Of a DNA stretch of 38,104 nt, positions 1-6,701 are shown one piece after another. The notes under the pieces were generated by a model. It was not told the DNA's origin and did not search any database. It saw only the letters and a program-made list of their open reading frames with translations. This DNA is from a virus. The stretch lies in IMG/VR virus record IMGVR_UViG_3300027736_000105, positions 1 through 38,104 of that record; one strand, written 5' to 3'. A program made the translations under genes and the position numbers. Each line of letters opens with the position of its first letter. Within the stretch, counting starts at the first letter, position 1.

Positions 1-484
1 TAGCCAAGCGCAACAATGCAGTTGACGTAGTGTTTGAAGGCATTGTCAAAGTAAAAGTGCCTGCCGTAATGGTCTGTGAACCAAACGTGTGGACGCTGAT
101 AGCTTTGTTGCTTTGAGTTGAGTTGTAGAGCAGCACGGTATCAAAAGCAGTGGACAAAGTTACCGTGGTGTAGGTGATTGATGCGGAAGGAGTCCAGTAC
201 GCCACACCTGCTGTTGCAGAACTGTTAGTGGAAGTTGGAGCCGTTGCGTTCGTTACCGTTACACCGCCAGCAGTGTAGTTTGTACCAGACACTTCACCAG
301 TAGCAGAATATGCTGTGGTTGCCGCATTGATGGTTGCCGAAGTCAAATACAGGGCTGCTTTAACAGTGTCTGTAGTTGGTGATGTCAAGCTGCCGCGAGA
401 CACAATGGTTGAAGTGCCAAGTTGATGTTGACCGAGCATAAGCTCGCTCATGAATGAAGTACACATTGATTGGGTATTTGCCAC
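1..484 (-). CDS. beta-rich virion or tail-associated protein, partial (3' end cut by window)
   Basis: Open reading frame on the minus strand that begins with GTG at 484, preceded by an AAGGAG ribosome binding site at a normal distance, and stays open to the left edge. The roughly 160 visible residues are rich in Thr, Ser, Ala and Gly and look like a beta-structured virion protein. The stretch TTAYSATGEV followed by NYTAGGVTV closely matches TTAYASTGEV and GYTAGGLAL in the protein at 694-1116, so the two are paralogues. It is the last visible gene of the leftward structural operon. I recognise the fold class only loosely; a tail fibre or tail-tip accessory role is inferred from position. Confidence 0.7.
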   Translation of the reverse strand, partial: MANTQSMCTSFMSELMLGQHQLGTSTIVSRGSLTSPTTDTVKAALYLTSATINAATTAYSATGEVSGTNYTAGGVTVTNATAPTSTNSSATAGVAYWTPSASITYTTVTLSTAFDTVLLYNSTQSNKAISVHTFGSQTITAGTFTLTMPSNTTSTALLRLA

Positions 485-496
485 TTTAGTTCTCCT

Positions 497-694
497 TTAT
501 CCTATTGAAGCTGTTTCGCCGCCGCCAAAAACTGGCATCTTTTTCAGGGTCACATGGGCAGAACGATGAACAAGCTCACCCTCCAACCAGTACTCAACCC
601 ATGTTGTGAGTTCATTGTCATTATCGACTGAGCCTTCCCGCTTTTCAAGCAGAGATTCGTCCATGTCGCCTTTGGTTGTTGTTACGAGTGCCAT
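497..694 (-). CDS. small orphan protein, 65 aa
   Basis: Its ATG at 694 overlaps the TAA stop of the upstream gene in a TAATG junction, and its own stop lies inside the ribosome binding site of the next gene, so it is translationally coupled on both sides. The protein is acidic in the middle and contains a segment resembling a short beta sandwich strand (WVEYWLEGELVHRSAHV). No family is recognised. Sandwiched between two paralogous beta-rich virion proteins, it probably belongs to the same tail or virion substructure. Confidence 0.7.
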   Translation of the reverse strand: MALVTTTKGDMDESLLEKREGSVDNDNELTTWVEYWLEGELVHRSAHVTLKKMPVFGGGETASIG

Positions 695-1116
695 TACGCG
701 ATCCTTATGATTGCCGATGTGTTTGATACAGCGGGGAACTGTACCGTGAATGTTGTTGCTGAAGTCTTATCTGCGCCAAAGTCCAGCACGCAAACTGCGG
801 GGTTTCCACCACCGCTTTGGTAAATCAAAGCCCCACGCGCAGTCAAAGCAGAAGTCCAGACCGCATTGTTGAATGATATATAAGCGGTATTACTTGTACC
901 TACCGTGGGAGTTTGCGCAATCGTAAGTGCCAGCCCACCAGCCGTGTACCCAGAAGCCACAACCTCGCCCGTAGACGCATAAGCCGTGGTAGAGGCATTA
1001 AGCGTGGCTGCATTGGTATAGAGCGCAATATAGAACGTCCCCGAAGTGAAGTTGAACGTCCCGTTCATCAGCCCAGTCTTAAAGCCGTTGCACGCAAAGT
1101 TTCCTTGAAACGCCAT
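694..1116 (-). CDS. beta-rich virion or tail-associated protein, 140 aa
   Basis: Starts at ATG 1116, which overlaps the TGA of the adaptor gene in a TGATG junction. An upstream in-frame TTG (1119) is less likely. The protein has N-terminal FNFTSGTFYIALYTN and TTAYASTGEV segments followed by Thr/Ala/Gly-rich strands and ends in hydrophobic beta strands. It is a paralogue of the partial protein at 1-484, from which the small gene at 497-694 separates it. A role as a short-tail or fibre component is inferred from its place downstream of the head-tail adaptor; no enzymatic motif is visible. Confidence 0.75.
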   Translation of the reverse strand: MAFQGNFACNGFKTGLMNGTFNFTSGTFYIALYTNAATLNASTTAYASTGEVVASGYTAGGLALTIAQTPTVGTSNTAYISFNNAVWTSALTARGALIYQSGGGNPAVCVLDFGADKTSATTFTVQFPAVSNTSAIIRIA

Positions 1117-1847
1117 CAACGAACTCCATTATTCTGTGGCAACGGAGCTTCCCGATACTGCCCACTACGATATGCGTCGCTGCGCTCCAAACCATCGCCC
1201 AAACGCTTAGCCAAGCCGAGAGCTTCTTTGTACTTGCCGTCATACAAACCAATAATGTCCGCTTCACCCTTCATAAAGGTGTATGCCTCAACCAGCGAAC
1301 CGTACAGCAGCACTGAATCAAAATTGTCGCCCAGCCATGTCTGGCCAGAAGAAGCAACCGTGATTGATACTGGATAATAGTAGTAGTGCAATTCAACACT
1401 GTAAGTCGTGTCAGGTGTTGGGCCAAGGATGAAGCTTAACTCGTTGGTGATAGTTGGGGTTGCACCCGACGTTGTGGTCGGGCCAAACAATGCGTAGTAT
1501 TTTGGAGTGGCTGTGTCAGTTGGCGTTGGGTATGCTTGTCGAATGAAGTTCACATCTTTGTTCAACAAATAGTCATAGCTACCATCCGTATTGATTACCG
1601 CCAAGGAATATGTTGACAGGAAATCATCAGGGCAAGCAAGATACTTATTGTTGGCCGTGAGCGTACCAGTTACGTTTTTGCGGATAGACGGAAACTGAAT
1701 CGTGTTGTAGATGCGTTGCTCCGCCTGCTGGATGAACCGATTTAACTGAGCCGTAGACGAAACCGTAGACGAGTCCGCAAGCGTAATCGCCGGAAAATTG
1801 TTTTCCGTATAGGTTTGTATTGCGGCTACAAGCTCAGTGTAAGTCAT
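1116..1847 (-). CDS. head-tail adaptor protein, SU10/P22 gp4-like (putative)
   Basis: A 243-residue protein beginning MTYTELVAAIQTYTENNFP. It has an N-terminal helical part (FIQQAEQRIYNTIQFPSIRKNV), a beta-rich middle, and a C-terminal helical segment with WLGDNFDSVLLYGSLVEAYTF. This layout matches, from memory, adaptor proteins of SU10-type and P22 gp4-type podoviruses, which sit under the portal ring and join the tail to the head. It shares a 4-bp ATGA overlap with the 88-residue gene before it and a TGATG overlap with the gene after it. It is the second adaptor-type protein in the window (compare 2709-3644). The family call rests on remembered sequence resemblance. Confidence 0.7.
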   Translation of the reverse strand: MTYTELVAAIQTYTENNFPAITLADSSTVSSTAQLNRFIQQAEQRIYNTIQFPSIRKNVTGTLTANNKYLACPDDFLSTYSLAVINTDGSYDYLLNKDVNFIRQAYPTPTDTATPKYYALFGPTTTSGATPTITNELSFILGPTPDTTYSVELHYYYYPVSITVASSGQTWLGDNFDSVLLYGSLVEAYTFMKGEADIIGLYDGKYKEALGLAKRLGDGLERSDAYRSGQYREAPLPQNNGVR

Positions 1848-2110
1848 GCCATCGGGCCTCGTGCCATCAGACCTTTAGTAGCTGCGCCAGTACCACGGAC
1901 TTTGATGCCGTCGGTTTTGACTTGCTCGTCACCAGCAGCTTTGCTGATATTGCCAACGCTCATATTGACCGTGTCGGCTTTGCTGCGGTTTGGCATAACG
2001 CCGGGAGTGGAGGAAATCTTCATTGCCTTACCATCCATAGTGTGTGGCTCTGCGTAGACGCTTGCGCCGCCAACTTCTTTACCGTCACGTTTCATGCTGA
2101 ATTTAGCCAT
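1844..2110 (-). CDS. small basic protein with C-terminal DG-x-KG motif, 88 aa
   Basis: An 88-residue basic protein linked by TAATG (2110) and ATGA (1844-1847) junctions to its neighbours. The C-terminus (DGIKVRGTGAATKGLMARG) resembles the C-terminal motif ADG-A-x-KG-x-TKG of the small basic protein at 5533-5865. No catalytic motif, signal peptide or membrane segment is seen. It is part of the run of small Lys/Gly-rich proteins scattered through the virion module; function unknown. Confidence 0.75.
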   Translation of the reverse strand: MAKFSMKRDGKEVGGASVYAEPHTMDGKAMKISSTPGVMPNRSKADTVNMSVGNISKAAGDEQVKTDGIKVRGTGAATKGLMARGPMA

Positions 2111-2310
2111 TATTTGCCCCGCTGATTTGCAACTTTAGCCATACCACGACCCATGCTAAGCATCATCTCATTGGTCTTGCCGCCTTTGGCTAACTTCAAT
2201 GATGTGCCCTTGCCGCCCTTGTGCTCTTGCTTGTCGTGCTGTTTAAACGCCTTTTTGATTAAAGCAACATCTTGCTTTTTATCTGCTGCGGCTGATTCCA
2301 TTTTTGCCAT
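2110..2310 (-). CDS. small lysine-rich KGGK protein, 66 aa
   Basis: A 66-residue, strongly basic protein with a helical N-terminal half (MAKMESAAADKKQDVALIKK) and a C-terminal half with KGGKG and AKGGKTNEMM segments. The ATG at 2310 follows an AGGAG sequence. The stop overlaps the start of the next gene. Composition is like that of the KGG proteins at 5264-6252. DNA or nucleoprotein binding inside the capsid is possible from charge alone; there is no direct evidence. Confidence 0.75.
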   Translation of the reverse strand: MAKMESAAADKKQDVALIKKAFKQHDKQEHKGGKGTSLKLAKGGKTNEMMLSMGRGMAKVANQRGK

Positions 2311-2319
2311 TTTGAACTC

Positions 2320-2709
2320 CTAAGTTACAACTATCGTTACTGTACCGATTTCTACTGCCATTGCCAAGTTATTTGGGGTCAACGCGGCATCAAACTCTGA
2401 AGCTCCCCCAACAGGGTTCCAACCCCACTGAAATATCCGGCTACCACCACCGCTATATCCATCTGCCAACAAGCCGGAGACTTGGTAACTCAAATCAGGA
2501 CGCGGGTCACGCACCCCTTGCGGGTCATCAACTGGGTACATACCCAACAGCAACTGCGGCTGATCTGGCTCCCAGCACTCAGGGCACACTTTCAAGTCAT
2601 ATGTCTTGGTCTTGACAACAAGCTTTTTGAGTACCGTGAGTTTGTACCGAAAGCCGCACCGGTCGCACTCAGCAATTGAGTTCTTGCCACTGGCAAACCG
2701 ATTACCCAT
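2320..2709 (-). CDS. zinc-ribbon virion protein, 129 aa
   Basis: Near the N-terminus the protein has CDRCGFRYKLTVLKK and, about 25 residues later, CPECWEPDQPQ. These two CxxC pairs form a classical zinc ribbon. The remainder is Pro/Gly-rich and ends in a hydrophobic strand (VEIGTVTIVVT) like a virion beta domain. Its ATG overlaps the stop of the adaptor-type gene 2709-3644 (TAATG), which suggests stoichiometric co-expression with it. A structural role with a metal-stabilised N-terminus is inferred; no precise family is recognised. Confidence 0.75.
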   Translation of the reverse strand: MGNRFASGKNSIAECDRCGFRYKLTVLKKLVVKTKTYDLKVCPECWEPDQPQLLLGMYPVDDPQGVRDPRPDLSYQVSGLLADGYSGGGSRIFQWGWNPVGGASEFDAALTPNNLAMAVEIGTVTIVVT

Positions 2710-3644
2710 TATCCGCCCCCAATGAACATCTGTCTAGGCACGAGGCGCAAGGCGGCGCGTTCCTGATCTTCATCAGCCGCCGTCATCCAAGCCTCATCGT
2801 ACTGCGCTTTAAGGATCTGCAATCTATCCATGCCGCCGGGCACCTTGAGCGCAATGTAGTAAGCCAATCCAGCCACCATACAAGGTATAAAACGGAAGGG
2901 CACATCCATCACGTTGACACCGTTGCCGGCATCTTGCACACGGCGCATACGCCAGTAGACAAACTGATATGTCTGGGAGCCGTCAGGCGTTGGCCACATG
3001 GTCACGCGAGGGGTATTGTTGATGTAAATCTTGGCGCTGGCACTTGCTGTATGCGAAGCCGCCGTTGTTCCGTTCTGTCCACGGAAGCAGTTACTCAAAG
3101 TGTTGCCGTCAATGTAGTTGTAAAAGATGGTTTCGCTGTCAAGGTTGATGTACCCAATGGCAGGCAAGCCCACGACGTTGGAAAGAACGATTGTATTTGT
3201 TGTGGCGTTGATGCTGGTGGACAAAACCGCTGTCGTGGGCATGATTTGACCATCCAAACGTTGATACCAAACTTGAATTGGCCGTGCTTGGGTCAGCTTG
3301 TTGGGTAAAGTAGCGTAGGTAGAAACACTGACGCGGGTAATTGTCAAATCAGACTGTGTGGCCGCCACATTTGCCTGTGTTCGGATAACGTGATCGAGCA
3401 AATCGACAGTATCTGTGGGGATTGTGTATGTGTTCAAGCCTTGAGTTAGGGTTATCGTGCCCTGCTCGAACGTCCACATGTTGATACCGCGATTTGCCCA
3501 GTCAGCAAACAACAAATTCAATGACCGGCGAGCCGTTTTTAGGTCATAGCCTGTGCGCAACTCTGAACCCGCACGCTCAAACGCCTCCTCCACCAGTTCG
3601 GTGAGGTCTAAATTAAAGCCTGATGATCCAGAAGTTGTTGCCAT
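2709..3644 (-). CDS. head-tail connector/virion protein, P22 gp4-type (putative)
   Basis: A 311-residue protein. After a Ser/Gly-rich start the N-terminus is helical (LDLTELVEEAFERAGSEL, DLKTARRSLNLLFADWANRG). Next is a strand-rich part (FEQGTITLTQGLNTYTIP), then a long beta insertion, and a C-terminal helical part with DEAWMTAADEDQERAALRLVP. The helix pair plus ITLTQG-TYTIP segment is typical of connector proteins that plug the portal in podoviruses. Ribosome binding is by a weak GGAT. The neighbours, another adaptor (1116-1847) and the zinc-ribbon protein, support a head-tail joining region. The assignment is from pattern memory. Confidence 0.7.
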   Translation of the reverse strand: MATTSGSSGFNLDLTELVEEAFERAGSELRTGYDLKTARRSLNLLFADWANRGINMWTFEQGTITLTQGLNTYTIPTDTVDLLDHVIRTQANVAATQSDLTITRVSVSTYATLPNKLTQARPIQVWYQRLDGQIMPTTAVLSTSINATTNTIVLSNVVGLPAIGYINLDSETIFYNYIDGNTLSNCFRGQNGTTAASHTASASAKIYINNTPRVTMWPTPDGSQTYQFVYWRMRRVQDAGNGVNVMDVPFRFIPCMVAGLAYYIALKVPGGMDRLQILKAQYDEAWMTAADEDQERAALRLVPRQMFIGGG

Positions 3645-3647
3645 TTT

Positions 3648-4553
3648 TTATCCGCCGTAATAATCCATAAAGTAAGGGGCGTTCAAAGCATTGGATTGGG
3701 TAATCTGGCCGTCAAAACCTCTAGGTCCAGCCAATAATCCTGGTGAACCGCCATACCCACCAATTTGTTGTGGTGCATCAGCCAATAATCCTGATAAACC
3801 GCCTAATCTTGGTAATCTGGCGGGCATAGGCACCTGATCGTTTCTAGAATATTTGCCTTCTATGGCTTGCATTTTTGATTGCAAATCAGCAAGTTGTTTT
3901 TGATATCCTTGATATTCTGTATTTTTTAAATATTCTGGATTTTGATTGACTTCTTGAGCTTGTGGTTCTTGAGCTTTTTGCGTAAACCCGCCAAATCCAC
4001 GGCGATTGCCACCAAAACCGTAGCCTTGAGGTTGACCAAAACCGCCAAAACCGCCGCCGTAACCACCCTGTCCACCCATAAAAGGGTTTTGCATTTGGTA
4101 AGGGTTGTATCCGCCACCAAAACCGCCTTGTCCTCCCATGAATGGGTTCTGCATTTGGCCGCCGCCGTAACCGCCTTGCATCGGGCCGTAACCGCCAAAG
4201 CCACCGCCGTAACCGCCGCCAAATCCACCACCGTAGCCGCCGCCAAATCCACCACCGTAGCCGCCTTGTTGTGGCATTGGGCCAAAGTCACCGTAGCCGT
4301 TTGAGCCGGAATTCATCATCCCGTTATTGCCACCATAACCGGCAAACATGTTATTCATGTTTCCCTGAGAATATCCAGAATTTTGTTGCTGTTGGCCAAA
4401 GCCACCAAAGCCACCAAAGCCACCGCCACTTGACTGGGTAAATGGGTTCTGCATCTGCTGCTGTGGTTGCTGGTATTGTTGAGATTGTTGAGATTGCTGT
4501 TGGCCATTTGACCCGCCAAACAAGCTTTGCCCAAATGCGCTGAACGGACTCAT
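3648..4553 (-). CDS. Gly/Gln/Tyr/Phe-rich low-complexity protein, 301 aa
   Basis: The first 190 residues are almost entirely Gly, Gln, Asn, Phe and Tyr. A Gln-rich start (QQQSQQSQQYQQPQQQ) is followed by FGGFGGFG blocks, GGYGGGFG tandem repeats, and three copies of MQNPF, two of them as MQNPFMGGQGG units. The C-terminal 100 residues are different: a charged helical stretch (LADLQSKMQAIEGKY), proline-rich loops and a terminal DYYGG. Composition resembles prion-like and FG-repeat domains. The ATG overlaps the TGA of the 58-residue gene upstream. It sits between small basic proteins and the connector, so it is probably a virion or tail component; function unknown. Confidence 0.8.
   Translation of the reverse strand: MSPFSAFGQSLFGGSNGQQQSQQSQQYQQPQQQMQNPFTQSSGGGFGGFGGFGQQQQNSGYSQGNMNNMFAGYGGNNGMMNSGSNGYGDFGPMPQQGGYGGGFGGGYGGGFGGGYGGGFGGYGPMQGGYGGGQMQNPFMGGQGGFGGGYNPYQMQNPFMGGQGGYGGGFGGFGQPQGYGFGGNRRGFGGFTQKAQEPQAQEVNQNPEYLKNTEYQGYQKQLADLQSKMQAIEGKYSRNDQVPMPARLPRLGGLSGLLADAPQQIGGYGGSPGLLAGPRGFDGQITQSNALNAPYFMDYYGG
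4213..4260. repeat. 24-bp tandem repeat inside the Gly-rich gene
   Basis: Two exact adjacent copies of a 24-base unit (4213-4236 and 4237-4260), with degenerate flanking copies from about 4186 to 4266. On the coding strand each unit encodes eight residues of the pattern GGFGGGYG. The repeat is in frame, so copy-number change would only lengthen or shorten the low-complexity domain. Confidence 0.85.
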
Positions 4554-4726
4554 TTTTTTAATCCTTTTAAGGTCTGCGCCAATCGTGCACGTTGTCCCAT
4601 CTTACCGGGAGCTTTAGCTGCTGCGGCCAACTTCTTAGCGGGGATAGGTTTGTCGCCTTTGACACCAAGAGACGCACGCAATGCGCCGGGCTTCTTGATT
4701 GCTTTTTGAATCCATTTTTCAGCCAT
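4550..4726 (-). CDS. small basic protein, 58 aa
   Basis: The short frame encodes MAEKWIQKAIKKPGALRASL followed by GVKGDKPIPAKKLAAAAKAPGK and ends in LKGLKK. It starts in a TAATG overlap with the coiled-coil gene upstream and ends in an ATGA overlap with the Gly-rich gene downstream, which is strong evidence that it is real. The protein is highly basic. From memory the sequence belongs to a small orphan family common in aquatic phages. A nucleic-acid-binding or packaging-associated role is a guess from charge. Confidence 0.8.
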   Translation of the reverse strand: MAEKWIQKAIKKPGALRASLGVKGDKPIPAKKLAAAAKAPGKMGQRARLAQTLKGLKK

Positions 4727-4929
4727 TATATTTTCTCCGCAGTTTCATGTGCTTTCAAAAGACCTTTTAGGCGTTCAATCTCTTTATCGCGTTCTTCAAG
4801 CTTGCGCATAAGGCTATCATTCATATCCGCCCACATTGCAATCTGTTCCATGCGTTCTTTGTGGTCTCTGTGCATAAGCTCAAACATGCGTTCAGAAGCA
4901 TCAAGTTGTTTTTGAATGAAGGAAATCAT
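4726..4929 (-). CDS. small coiled-coil protein, 67 aa
   Basis: Almost the whole 67-residue protein is predicted helix with heptad spacing (FELMHRDHKERMEQI, LMRKLEERDKEIERLKGLLKAH), so it is probably a coiled coil. It has an ATGA overlap with the gene before and a TAATG overlap with the gene after. No family is recognised. It may be a virion spacer or an assembly helper. Confidence 0.75.
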   Translation of the reverse strand: MISFIQKQLDASERMFELMHRDHKERMEQIAMWADMNDSLMRKLEERDKEIERLKGLLKAHETAEKI

Positions 4930-5267
4930 TTTCTAAATCCTGCTGTTTTCTTTGCTATGCCTTTAGGCTGGGCTACGAATTGCTTTCCGGCTTTTTTCCC
5001 CGCACGTTTTGCACGCGTTGTCGCAGCGTACTCAGCAGGGCTGAGAGCTTTGATTGCAGCTTCAGGGAGATATCTTTCACCTGTGTCAGAAGATTTTTTA
5101 CCACTTTTTGTTCCCCATTTTTGGTCACCCCAAGATTTCAGACTTTGCTGTGATTTAGCTAAACCACCACCAGCCATTTTCTTTTTACCAGCACAATGCG
5201 CCTTCTGCGAAAAACCTTTTGGGTTATCACAATCAATAGACGCTTTGTACTTTTTAGACCATGTCAC
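4926..5267 (-). CDS. basic protein resembling the viral DUF5872 group, 113 aa
   Basis: The protein starts MTWSKKYKASIDCDNPKGFS and has conserved-looking blocks QKAHCAGKKK, SLKSWGDQKWGTKSGKK, GERYLPEAAIKALSPAEYAA and TTRAKRAGKKAGKQF. The order of a W-x(3)-W-x-TKSGKK block, a YLPE/SPAEYAATTRAKRA block and a basic tail resembles, from memory, the DUF5872 domain of algal and giant viruses. Two Cys residues near the N-terminus could bind metal. It overlaps both neighbours by ATGA. The role is unknown; the charge suggests nucleic acid or capsid interior. Confidence 0.75.
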   Translation of the reverse strand: MTWSKKYKASIDCDNPKGFSQKAHCAGKKKMAGGGLAKSQQSLKSWGDQKWGTKSGKKSSDTGERYLPEAAIKALSPAEYAATTRAKRAGKKAGKQFVAQPKGIAKKTAGFRK

Positions 5268-5536
5268 TTGTAACCGCCGCCCTTGGCTTTGTAGTTCTTC
5301 GCTAAAAGTTGTGCTTTACGGGCTGACCACTGACCTGCGCCTGTTCCCTGCACCGCACGAGCTTTAATACTCTCAAACATAGACTTACGCATTCCGGGCT
5401 TGGTGTAGTTACCGGCAGCGTTTACGCCTCCACCCTCTTTAAACTGGGTAAAGGCAGTGTCATCCCGACGTGGTTTTTTCACGCCCTTGGGCATTTTTGA
5501 GGGATTTACATCCCCCATACCACGACTGGGTCTCAT
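5264..5536 (-). CDS. small basic phage orphan with QWSARKAQ block, 90 aa
   Basis: The sequence begins MRPSRGMGDVNPSKMPKGVK. It has a central AAGNYTKPGMRKSMFESIKA block and a C-terminal GTGAGQWSARKAQLLAKNYK block ending in AKGGGYK. These three blocks belong, from memory, to an uncharacterised protein family widespread in aquatic phages. It is basic with no membrane segment or catalytic motif and is linked to both neighbours by ATGA overlaps. A virion-internal role is inferred from context. Confidence 0.8.
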   Translation of the reverse strand: MRPSRGMGDVNPSKMPKGVKKPRRDDTAFTQFKEGGGVNAAGNYTKPGMRKSMFESIKARAVQGTGAGQWSARKAQLLAKNYKAKGGGYK

Positions 5537-5865
5537 CTCTTACCTTTGGACATACCGCCGCCACACATTACGATTGTGCCTTTGGTTTTGCCTTTGACAG
5601 CGCAACCATCCGCACGACTAGATGCGCTGGAGACTTTACCGCCTTTGGCGTAGTCTTTTCCTTGCTTTGGGTTAACTTGGCCTCGGCCAGCCCCAGATTT
5701 AGGATTTAGAAACTCAGATAAGCTATCGCTCTGCATGACACGCATAGCTTTTTGATCGGGCACATCGCTCTCGCGAATTTCAGCCTCACCTTTTTTTAGT
5801 TTTTCAACATCAAATTTATCATCTGATGTTTTTCCCGGGGATGCGGTGTATGCATATTTAGCCAT
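5533..5865 (-). CDS. small protein with C-terminal KGKTKGT motif, 110 aa
   Basis: The N-terminal half is acidic/basic mixed and helical (KFDVEKLKKGEAEIRESD). The C-terminal half contains YAKGGKVSSASSRADG, CAVKGKTKGTIVMCGGG and a basic end. The KGKTKGT motif followed by a hydrophobic residue and Met recurs in the adjacent protein 5875-6252, so the C-termini are related. The start at 5865 is preceded by AAGGAG. Function unknown. Confidence 0.8.
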   Translation of the reverse strand: MAKYAYTASPGKTSDDKFDVEKLKKGEAEIRESDVPDQKAMRVMQSDSLSEFLNPKSGAGRGQVNPKQGKDYAKGGKVSSASSRADGCAVKGKTKGTIVMCGGGMSKGKR

Positions 5866-5874
5866 AATGACTCC

Positions 5875-6252
5875 TTAACAGGCTTTGCCGCCCTTGTTCA
5901 TTTTAATCATGGTGCCTTTGGTTTTACCCTTGGACTCGATGCCACCACCCTTGGCCATACCGCCAGCAGCCATCTTCTTCATGCCGCCTTTTTTCATGCC
6001 CATCATCTGCTTTTTATCAGATGCCATGTCAGCTTTAGAGCCTTCTTGTGCGCCCTTCTTTTTGGCCATCATTGCCATAAAACCGGGATTCATTTTTGTA
6101 GCCATAGTTCCACCTCTTTTAAAAGTTTTGCCTTTGTCGGCAGTTGAAAAATCTTTGCCCACGGACTGCGGGACTCCCACCTTCTTGGCAAACGCTGAGC
6201 TATGAGCCACCGCTTCCATGAAATTGTGTTGTTTCTTACTTGTGCTCGGCAT
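5875..6252 (-). CDS. small Met/Lys/Gly-rich protein, 125 aa
   Basis: The start chosen is ATG 6252, giving MPSTSKKQHNFMEAVAHSS; the frame is open upstream, but that extension overlaps the holin-like gene much more. The N-terminal 45 residues form a defined block (AKKVGVPQSVGKDFSTADKGK). The rest is Met-, Lys- and Gly-rich (MMGMKKGGMKKMAAGGMAKGG) and ends with ESKGKTKGTMIKMNKGGKAC. It shares the KGKTKGT ending with 5533-5865. The 17-bp overlap with the preceding gene indicates coupling. A nucleic-acid-condensing role is only a guess from composition. Confidence 0.75.
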   Translation of the reverse strand: MPSTSKKQHNFMEAVAHSSAFAKKVGVPQSVGKDFSTADKGKTFKRGGTMATKMNPGFMAMMAKKKGAQEGSKADMASDKKQMMGMKKGGMKKMAAGGMAKGGGIESKGKTKGTMIKMNKGGKAC

Positions 6253-6442
6253 CGTCGTCTTTCTTTTTACGGAACAACGCGGAAAACTCTTTGCCTGTAG
6301 CCATTTCGTAAATACGCATGACACCTACCACTGCACCGATCAAGGCAAACAAGGGATTAAACATTTCTAAGAACGCGCCAAACGTGCTGAAGATTGCTAC
6401 GAAATCAAGGACGTTTTTTACGTTGTCTGTTTGTTCAGTCAT
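6236..6442 (-). CDS. holin-like membrane protein, 68 aa (putative)
   Basis: A 68-residue protein with a polar N-terminus (MTEQTDNVKN), one long or two closely spaced hydrophobic segments (about residues 10-27 and 29-46), a MRIYEMATGKEF junction, and a highly charged C-terminus (FRKKKDDDAEHK). Size, hydrophobic span and charged tail fit a small phage holin, which would form membrane lesions to time lysis. No endolysin is seen in the window, so the lysis partner must be elsewhere. It could also be another small membrane protein. Confidence 0.6.
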   Translation of the reverse strand: MTEQTDNVKNVLDFVAIFSTFGAFLEMFNPLFALIGAVVGVMRIYEMATGKEFSALFRKKKDDDAEHK

Positions 6443-6443
6443 T

Positions 6444-6701
6444 TCAGCACTTCCATCTTGCTAAGGAAGCCGCCTTACGGGTGGGCTTGCCTTTTTCATC
6501 TTTCATCGGGCCGGGCATACCAGACATACGGGCGCAGAATGACTTCTTACGTGCGCCGCCTCCGGGCTGTGGAGCTTTCAAGTTGCTGCCTGTTGCTGCG
6601 TTGTACTTGGCGCGACCTTTGGCAGTTAAACCCGCCCCTTTAGAGACAGGTAGCTTTTCGCCACGACCGACAGCTAAAGAGGGGCCTTTTTTCTTAGCCA
6701 T
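6444..6701 (-). CDS. small basic phage orphan with FCARMSGMPGP block, 85 aa
   Basis: ATG 6701 is preferred; a TTG two codons upstream is possible. The protein contains VSKGAGLTAKGRAKYNAATG, SNLKAPQPGGGARKKSFCAR, MSGMPGPMKDEKGKPTRKA and ends SLARWKC. These blocks are, from memory, a conserved orphan family of aquatic phages. It is basic with two cysteines. The gene lies between the glycosyltransferase, which it overlaps by 8 bp, and the holin-like gene. Function unknown. Confidence 0.8.
   Translation of the reverse strand: MAKKKGPSLAVGRGEKLPVSKGAGLTAKGRAKYNAATGSNLKAPQPGGGARKKSFCARMSGMPGPMKDEKGKPTRKAASLARWKC

Noticed and set aside
4186-4266. Short regular repeats that could suggest a CRISPR array
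   Set aside because: The repeats are contiguous 24-bp units without spacers and are in frame with the Gly-rich protein they encode.
3926-4441. Long open frames on both strands across the Gly-rich gene
   Set aside because: They are shadows of the biased GGN/CAR codons of the real minus-strand gene. They have no ribosome sites and encode low-complexity His/Arg/Thr/Ala residues.
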